DNA of 64,000 nucleotides from Hymenobacter sp. BT18 (GTDB lineage Bacteria; Bacteroidota; Bacteroidia; Cytophagales; Hymenobacteraceae), in assembly GCF_012273015.1 (NCBI RefSeq), contig NZ_CP050954.1, positions 62,001-126,000 on the forward strand, given 5' to 3'. The notes under the pieces were generated by a model. It saw only the letters and a program-made list of their open reading frames with translations. It searched no databases and was not told the origin of the DNA. Position 1 is the first letter of the stretch; every line of letters starts with the position of its first letter. This document shows positions 59,419 to 64,000 of this stretch, in pieces. The position numbers were made by a program, and so were the translations under genes.

Positions 59419-61122
59419 TCAGGGCTGCCGCAGAAACATCAGCACGGCCTCGTTAAACAACCCGGGCACTTCCTGGGGGGCATAGTGGGTCGCACCCGGG
59501 AAAATGCGCAGCTGGCCCTGGGGCAGGCTGCGGGCCAGGGCGCGGGTGTGCTTTTCCAGTATTACGTCTTTCTCTCCGGCCATGACGAGCACCGGCACTT
59601 TAATGGCCGCCATATCCCGAAAGGCAAGCTGCGGCTCCTGCAGCAGCAGCCGGATTAGCCGCGCCCGGTGGGGCTGCCCGGCTTCGGGGTGATGCTCGGC
59701 TTCGCGCAGCTGGCGGCGGAGCAGGGCCAGGAAATCGGGTTCGATGGCCTCAGGGGTGGGAAACAGGTTGGCGCCCATAATGGCCAGGCGCCGGACGCGG
59801 GCGGGGTGGGCCAGGGCCAGCTTCAGGGCGGTGTTGCCCCCGTCGCTCCAGCCCAGCACGTCCACCTGGGGCAGGTGCAGGGAGTCGAGCAGTTGGCGTA
59901 TGTCTTCGGCAAACAGGTCGTAGGTGAGAGGCGTGGTGGTGTAATCTACGCTGCGGCCGTGGGCGCGGGTATCAACGGCAATAACCTCAAAGTGCCGGGC
60001 CAGCGCGCTTATCTGCTGTTGGAAAGCTGCTATGGACTGGCCGTTGCCGTGCAGGAGCAGGAGCGGGGTGCCACGACCGTACCGCTCGTAGTAAAGCAGT
60101 CCGCCAGGCACTGCTATTGTATTGCCAGTGGCAGTATTGCTGCCGTAGTGCTCGGGATTATCCAGCTCGGTCAGCGCGGGGCCCTGCAGCTGCTGCAGGT
60201 AGCGCAGGGAGTCGGGCAGCGCGTAGTCGGCCGCGGCGGGCTGGGCGGTTTTGGCGGGGCGGTACACGTCGGCGGTGAGGTAGAGGCTGAGGTAGCCGGG
60301 CTTGGTCTGCTGCCACTGGGCCTGGCTTTTGTCGCGGGTAAGGATGCTGTGCCCGGGCTGGGGCACGGCGGCAATGCCAAACGCCTTGGCCTGGCCCTCG
60401 GCCGCTTCGCTGTGCAGCCACTGCACCGTTACGGCCACTTCGCGGTGACCCCGCAGGTAAAGCTGGTAGGGCTCCAGGTCTACCTTCACCCAGCCGCGCG
60501 GCTGCTGCACAGTAAAACGCACGTCCTGAGTAAGCAGGGGCTGATCGGGCAAGTTATTTTTCACCGAATACAGATTCAGCCGAAACGTGACGCACTTAAA
60601 CCGGTTGAAAGCTACCAGCATATTGAAGTCGCGCAGGTGGCAGTCCGAAGCCAGGGGCACCAGGGTGCCCTGCTCTTTGGCCAGCTCGTCGCTCACCAGG
60701 CCGGGCTCGGTGTAAAGGCGGGACGTCATGAACGTGGAGCCAGCCGTGCGCCCGAACGTCTGCACGCGCTGCTTGCCGGCCCGCACCGTCACGGAAGCCA
60801 ACTGCCGGGCCAAGGGCGCCAGCCGCACTACCGGCGCGGCCGCCTGCAAGTCAGTGAGTGGCAGGTCGGCCGTTTGGTACCCCACGCACGACACCAGCAC
60901 CCGCGGCGCCCGGGCCGCCACCGAATCGGGCACGCGAAACTGGAAGCGCCCTTCGGCATCGGCCACGGTGCCCAGCGCCTGCCGGGGCACGCCCACGGAC
61001 GCAAACGGCACCGGGGCGTTGGTTTGCCCGTCGAGCACGGCGCCGCGCAGCAGGGTGGTTTGGGCACTCGTGTGCAAAGCAAGCAGCAGCCCGGCCAGCA
61101 CCAGCGGTAAGCGAAGAAACAT
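59419..61122 (-). CDS. Carboxypeptidase-regulatory-like domain fused to alpha/beta hydrolase
   Basis: 567 residues with a signal peptide (LPLVLAGLLLALHTSA). Residues 22-110 form a carboxypeptidase-D regulatory-like repeat (LRGAVLDGQTNAPVPFASVG). Residues 112-330 are a beta-rich segment common after that domain in Bacteroidota (VTVRAGKQRVQTFGRTAGST onward). Residues 338-567 are an alpha/beta hydrolase with nucleophile S426 (GWSDGG), D519 and H546 (ATHYAPQ). The triad looks complete. Periplasmic or surface location is expected; substrate unknown. The fusion order is uncommon. Confidence 0.88.
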   Translation of the reverse strand: MFLRLPLVLAGLLLALHTSAQTTLLRGAVLDGQTNAPVPFASVGVPRQALGTVADAEGRFQFRVPDSVAARAPRVLVSCVGYQTADLPLTDLQAAAPVVRLAPLARQLASVTVRAGKQRVQTFGRTAGSTFMTSRLYTEPGLVSDELAKEQGTLVPLASDCHLRDFNMLVAFNRFKCVTFRLNLYSVKNNLPDQPLLTQDVRFTVQQPRGWVKVDLEPYQLYLRGHREVAVTVQWLHSEAAEGQAKAFGIAAVPQPGHSILTRDKSQAQWQQTKPGYLSLYLTADVYRPAKTAQPAAADYALPDSLRYLQQLQGPALTELDNPEHYGSNTATGNTIAVPGGLLYYERYGRGTPLLLLHGNGQSIAAFQQQISALARHFEVIAVDTRAHGRSVDYTTTPLTYDLFAEDIRQLLDSLHLPQVDVLGWSDGGNTALKLALAHPARVRRLAIMGANLFPTPEAIEPDFLALLRRQLREAEHHPEAGQPHRARLIRLLLQEPQLAFRDMAAIKVPVLVMAGEKDVILEKHTRALARSLPQGQLRIFPGATHYAPQEVPGLFNEAVLMFLRQP

Positions 61123-61506
61123 CAGGAAGAATAGGGGAGAGAACAGCCCAAGGAGGCACCCGGGGCGGCAAAGGTTGCCAGAGGAAAGCTGTTTTAGCTG
61201 AAGTCAGAAGGAAAGCTCTACGCATTCGGAATAGCTGGATTTTTCAAGCGCCGGAAAAATCAGCAACAGGATACTTGAGTGGGCAGAAGGCTTAAGTCCA
61301 GCCAACGAGGAAACTGCTAAAGCGTGGCAGGCGGATAGAAAAAGATGAACCCCAAAGGAGCCAATGCTTCTAACTTCTACACCAAGTCCCCTCATTTGAC
61401 GTTACTAGCATCCAAAAGCTTGATTCTGCCGCAACCCAACGGCATTTTTAACTACTTTTGGCCGTATCCGCCTCCCAAGTGGGGCTGTTTCCCGTAACGC
61501 CGAGCA
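61123..61506. promoter_or_regulatory. Divergent intergenic region with promoter for the TPR gene
   Basis: 384 bp between divergent genes, no gene seen. TACTTTTG at 61453-61460 fits TAnnTTTG, 47 bp before the TPR start. Minus-strand AACCTTTG near 61168-61175 is a weaker candidate for the hydrolase. Confidence 0.45.
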
Positions 61507-64000
61507 ATGAAGTTATTTCCCCGGATTGCCCTGGCTGCGGCCCTGGGCGCCACGGCTCCCCTCGCCGCCCAGGCCCAGCAGACGCAGGTGTTTGCCAACG
61601 ATGAACGGTATTTTCAGGAAGGCCTGGAGCTCTTCGACCGCGCCAAGTACGGGGCGGCCCAGCAGGCATTTCAGCAGTATCTGGAGCTAACCCAGCGCCG
61701 CACCGGCGACGGGCAGGACCGCACCACCGACGCCGAGTACTACTACGCCGTCTCGGGATTGTACCTGCAGCACCCCGACGCCGAAGGACGCGTCCTGGCC
61801 TTCGCGGCCCGCAACCCGGCCCACCCCAAGGCCGCCGTGGCGTTTTTCGAGCTGGGCAAGTTCTACTTCGACAAGAAAAGCTACCCCAAGGCCATTGAGT
61901 ACCTGCAGCGCGTGGCTCCCGACAACCTCTCGGCCGAGCAGCGCGCCGAGTCGGAGTTTAAGTTGGGCTACAGCTACTTTGCCCAGAAGGATTTCGACAA
62001 GGCCCGCCTGCAGTTCGACCGCAACAAGCAGGGCCAGCACCAGTACCGCTACGCCAGCTCCTACTACGCCGGCTACCTGGCTTACCTGAGCGGCGACTTT
62101 GCCGGGGCCCGCAAAGACCTGGCCGTGGCCGAGCAGAACGACGCCTACCGCCCCGTGGTGCCGGCCGTAATGACGCAGATCTACTACAAGGAAGGCGACC
62201 TGGACGGCCTCATCAGCTACGGCACCAAGGCCTTGGCCCAGTCGCCGCCCCCGCAGTCGGCCGACGAGATACAGCTGCTGGTGGGCGACGCCTTCTACCA
62301 GAAACAGGATTACAAGCAGGCCACCGAGTACTTCGACAAGTACGCCAACGGCCGCAAGAAAATCGACCCCTCGGTGCAGTACAAGGTGGGCTACGCCAAC
62401 TACAAGATGGGCGACTACAAGGGCGCCATCGGCAGCCTGAAAGGCGTGGCCGCCCGCCGCGACTCTCTGGGCCAGAACGCGGCCTACCACCTGGGTTTGA
62501 GCTACCTGCAGACCCAGCAGAAGCAGCTGGCCCTGAATGCCTTCGACGCGGCCCGCAAGCTCACGTTTGATAAGAATATCACCGAAAACGCCACCGTTAA
62601 GTACGCCCAGATCAACTACGAGCAGGGCAACACCCAGGAGGTTATTGCCGCCCTGCGCGACTTCGACCGCAAGTACCCGCGCTCCAAGAACGCGGCCGTA
62701 GTAGATGACATTCTGAGCGAGAGTTTCCTGAACTCGGCCGACTACGCCCAGGCCCTGAACTACCTCGAAGGCCTCGACAACCGCAGTGCCAAGCTCAACG
62801 CCACCTACCAGCGCGTGGCCTACTACCAGGCCGCCACGCTCTACAACGCCAGCCGCTTCAACGAGGCCCTGCCGGTGGTGGAGAAAAGCCTGAAATATCC
62901 GCAGGACGACGCCCTGCAGGCCGCGGCCGAGGTGCTGCGTGGGGACCTGTACAGCCAGGGCCAGCAGTACCAGCCGGCCATTACGAGCTACACGGCCGCT
63001 CTGCGCACCGCCGCTAGTGGCCCTGCTGCCCAAACCAACTTCGACCAGCAGGCCCGCTACGGGCTGGGCTACGCCTACTACAACACCCAGCAGTATGAGA
63101 AGGCCCGACCCCAGTTTCAGGCTTACCTGAAAGATGCTCAGGCCGCCAAGGACCCCAACTACTACGACGTAACCCTGCGCCTGGCCGACATCAACTACGT
63201 GGCCAAAAGCTACCAGACCGCGTTGGAAGGCTACAACCGCGTGATTGAGGCCAACGCCGCCGACAAGGACTACGCCTACTACCAGAAGAGCGTGGTGCTG
63301 GGCCTCCTGGGCCGCCGCGACGAGGCCGCCAGCACCCTGGCTACCCTGCTGAAAACCGCCCCTTCCTCGCGCTACGCCGATGATGCCGTGTACCAACAGG
63401 CCCAGCTGGAGTTTGAAGGCGGCAACTACGAAGCGGCCGTAGCCGGCTTCACCCGCCTGCTCGACAACCGGCCCAACTCCCCGCTGGTGCCCACCACCCT
63501 GCAAAAGCGCGGGGTGGCCTACGCCAACCTGGGCCAGCACGACAAAGCTGCCGCCGACTTCAAGCGCGTGCTCGACCAATACCCGCGCAGCAAGGCTGCC
63601 AGTTCCTCCATCTACTCCCTGCAACAGTCGCTCACGGCCCTGGGACAGACGGATGAGTTCGATGCCTACCTAGCCCGCTTCAAGCAGCAGAACCCCAACG
63701 ACGCGGCCGTGGAAAGCGTAGAGTTTGAGGCGGCCAAGTCTCTGTACTCGGCGGAGAAGTACGAGCAGGCCATTCCGCGCCTCGAAGCCTACCTCAAGCA
63801 GTATCCCAACAACGCCCTGGCTGTGGATGGGCGCTACCTGCTGGCCGATGCCTACCTGAAAACCGGCAAGAAAGCCGAAGCCCTCACGCGCATGAAGGCC
63901 GTGGTGGCCGAGGGCAAGTCGGAGTTTGTGAACCGCGCCGTGGGCCGGGTAGCCGACCTGGAGTTCGAAAACAAGAACTACGCCGAGGCCATCAAATACT
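61507..64000 (+). CDS. Long tetratricopeptide-repeat protein (3' end beyond window)
   Basis: 831 codons are visible from ATG 61507, and the frame is open at the right edge. A signal peptide (MKLFPRIALAAALGATAPLA) is followed by TPR/Sel1-like helical pairs through the whole length (ERYFQEGLELFDRAKYGAAQ; YFAQKDFDKARLQFDRNK; DAFYQKQDYKQATEYFDKYA; YQQAQLEFEGGNYEAAVAGF). Tyr and Ala are abundant. Large periplasmic TPR proteins of about 1000 residues are conserved in Bacteroidota, and some resemble BamD/YbgF in repeat type. Function unknown; a scaffold role in the envelope is plausible. Confidence 0.9.
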   Translation, partial: MKLFPRIALAAALGATAPLAAQAQQTQVFANDERYFQEGLELFDRAKYGAAQQAFQQYLELTQRRTGDGQDRTTDAEYYYAVSGLYLQHPDAEGRVLAFAARNPAHPKAAVAFFELGKFYFDKKSYPKAIEYLQRVAPDNLSAEQRAESEFKLGYSYFAQKDFDKARLQFDRNKQGQHQYRYASSYYAGYLAYLSGDFAGARKDLAVAEQNDAYRPVVPAVMTQIYYKEGDLDGLISYGTKALAQSPPPQSADEIQLLVGDAFYQKQDYKQATEYFDKYANGRKKIDPSVQYKVGYANYKMGDYKGAIGSLKGVAARRDSLGQNAAYHLGLSYLQTQQKQLALNAFDAARKLTFDKNITENATVKYAQINYEQGNTQEVIAALRDFDRKYPRSKNAAVVDDILSESFLNSADYAQALNYLEGLDNRSAKLNATYQRVAYYQAATLYNASRFNEALPVVEKSLKYPQDDALQAAAEVLRGDLYSQGQQYQPAITSYTAALRTAASGPAAQTNFDQQARYGLGYAYYNTQQYEKARPQFQAYLKDAQAAKDPNYYDVTLRLADINYVAKSYQTALEGYNRVIEANAADKDYAYYQKSVVLGLLGRRDEAASTLATLLKTAPSSRYADDAVYQQAQLEFEGGNYEAAVAGFTRLLDNRPNSPLVPTTLQKRGVAYANLGQHDKAAADFKRVLDQYPRSKAASSSIYSLQQSLTALGQTDEFDAYLARFKQQNPNDAAVESVEFEAAKSLYSAEKYEQAIPRLEAYLKQYPNNALAVDGRYLLADAYLKTGKKAEALTRMKAVVAEGKSEFVNRAVGRVADLEFENKNYAEAIKY

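Noticed and set aside
61687-63624. A 645-codon minus-strand frame opposite the TPR gene
   Set aside because: Antisense shadow: repetitive Val/Gly/Leu composition with no domain, while the plus strand encodes a clear signal peptide and TPR units.

Overview
The window looks like a chromosome segment of a Hymenobacter-like member of the Bacteroidota (order Cytophagales). The supports are a high-GC coding bias, promoters of the Bacteroidota type (-7 box TAnnTTTG), a short group-1 primary sigma factor, a SusC/SusD pair with a hybrid two-component regulator, a histone H1-like protein, a probable serine palmitoyltransferase and a bacillithiol-type BshB1. The genus is inferred from gene content and style, not from a marker gene.

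Layout. 1-2.2 kb is probably the end of an integrated element: a gene tail, an AT-rich ECF sigma factor, and a tyrosine recombinase pointing away from a tRNA-Met whose 3' end faces it. 2.3-14.6 kb is housekeeping: START-like protein, LptF/G permease, rpsO, pnp, primary sigma factor, trxB, M23/LysM peptidase, membrane-anchored AraC regulator, serine hydrolase, bshB1. 14.6-17.9 kb is an accessory patch: a foldback repeat, an XRE regulator with two evenly spaced operator-like dyads, a small divergent gene, an AT-rich orphan with a HEPN-like R-x4-H motif, then a 117-bp copy of the accC 3' end beside a truncated WecA/MraY-type gene. 18-32 kb is a fructan (levan/inulin type) utilisation locus: two GH32-family proteins, fructokinase, MFS sugar porter, SusD, SusC and a hybrid two-component sensor with a periplasmic sugar-binding domain.

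32.2-38.7 kb carries accC, the serine palmitoyltransferase candidate, an H1-like protein, tyrS and holA. 38.9-47.7 kb is a one-directional nucleotide cluster (pyrB, pyrC, purE, purK, carA, carB) behind a long, strongly structured leader. 48.4-50.3 kb holds a GyrI-like protein, a small zinc-ribbon tail-anchored protein and an SbtA-type transporter. 50.5-56 kb is a TetR / ABC exporter / HlyD / TolC operon whose ABC ATPase lacks several catalytic residues. 56-64 kb holds a two-domain isocitrate dehydrogenase, an Xre-RES toxin-antitoxin pair with two small genes behind it, an alpha/beta hydrolase fused to a carboxypeptidase-regulatory-like domain, and a long TPR protein that runs off the window.

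The intergenic spaces are rich in inverted repeats. Two share the words GAGATGCTTCGAC and CTCAGCA. Several others sit directly against, or include, the stop codons of neighbouring genes. The most unusual points are the operator pair beside the XRE gene, the accC/GT4 recombination scar, the degenerate ABC ATPase, the structured pyr leader and the stop-hugging inverted repeats.
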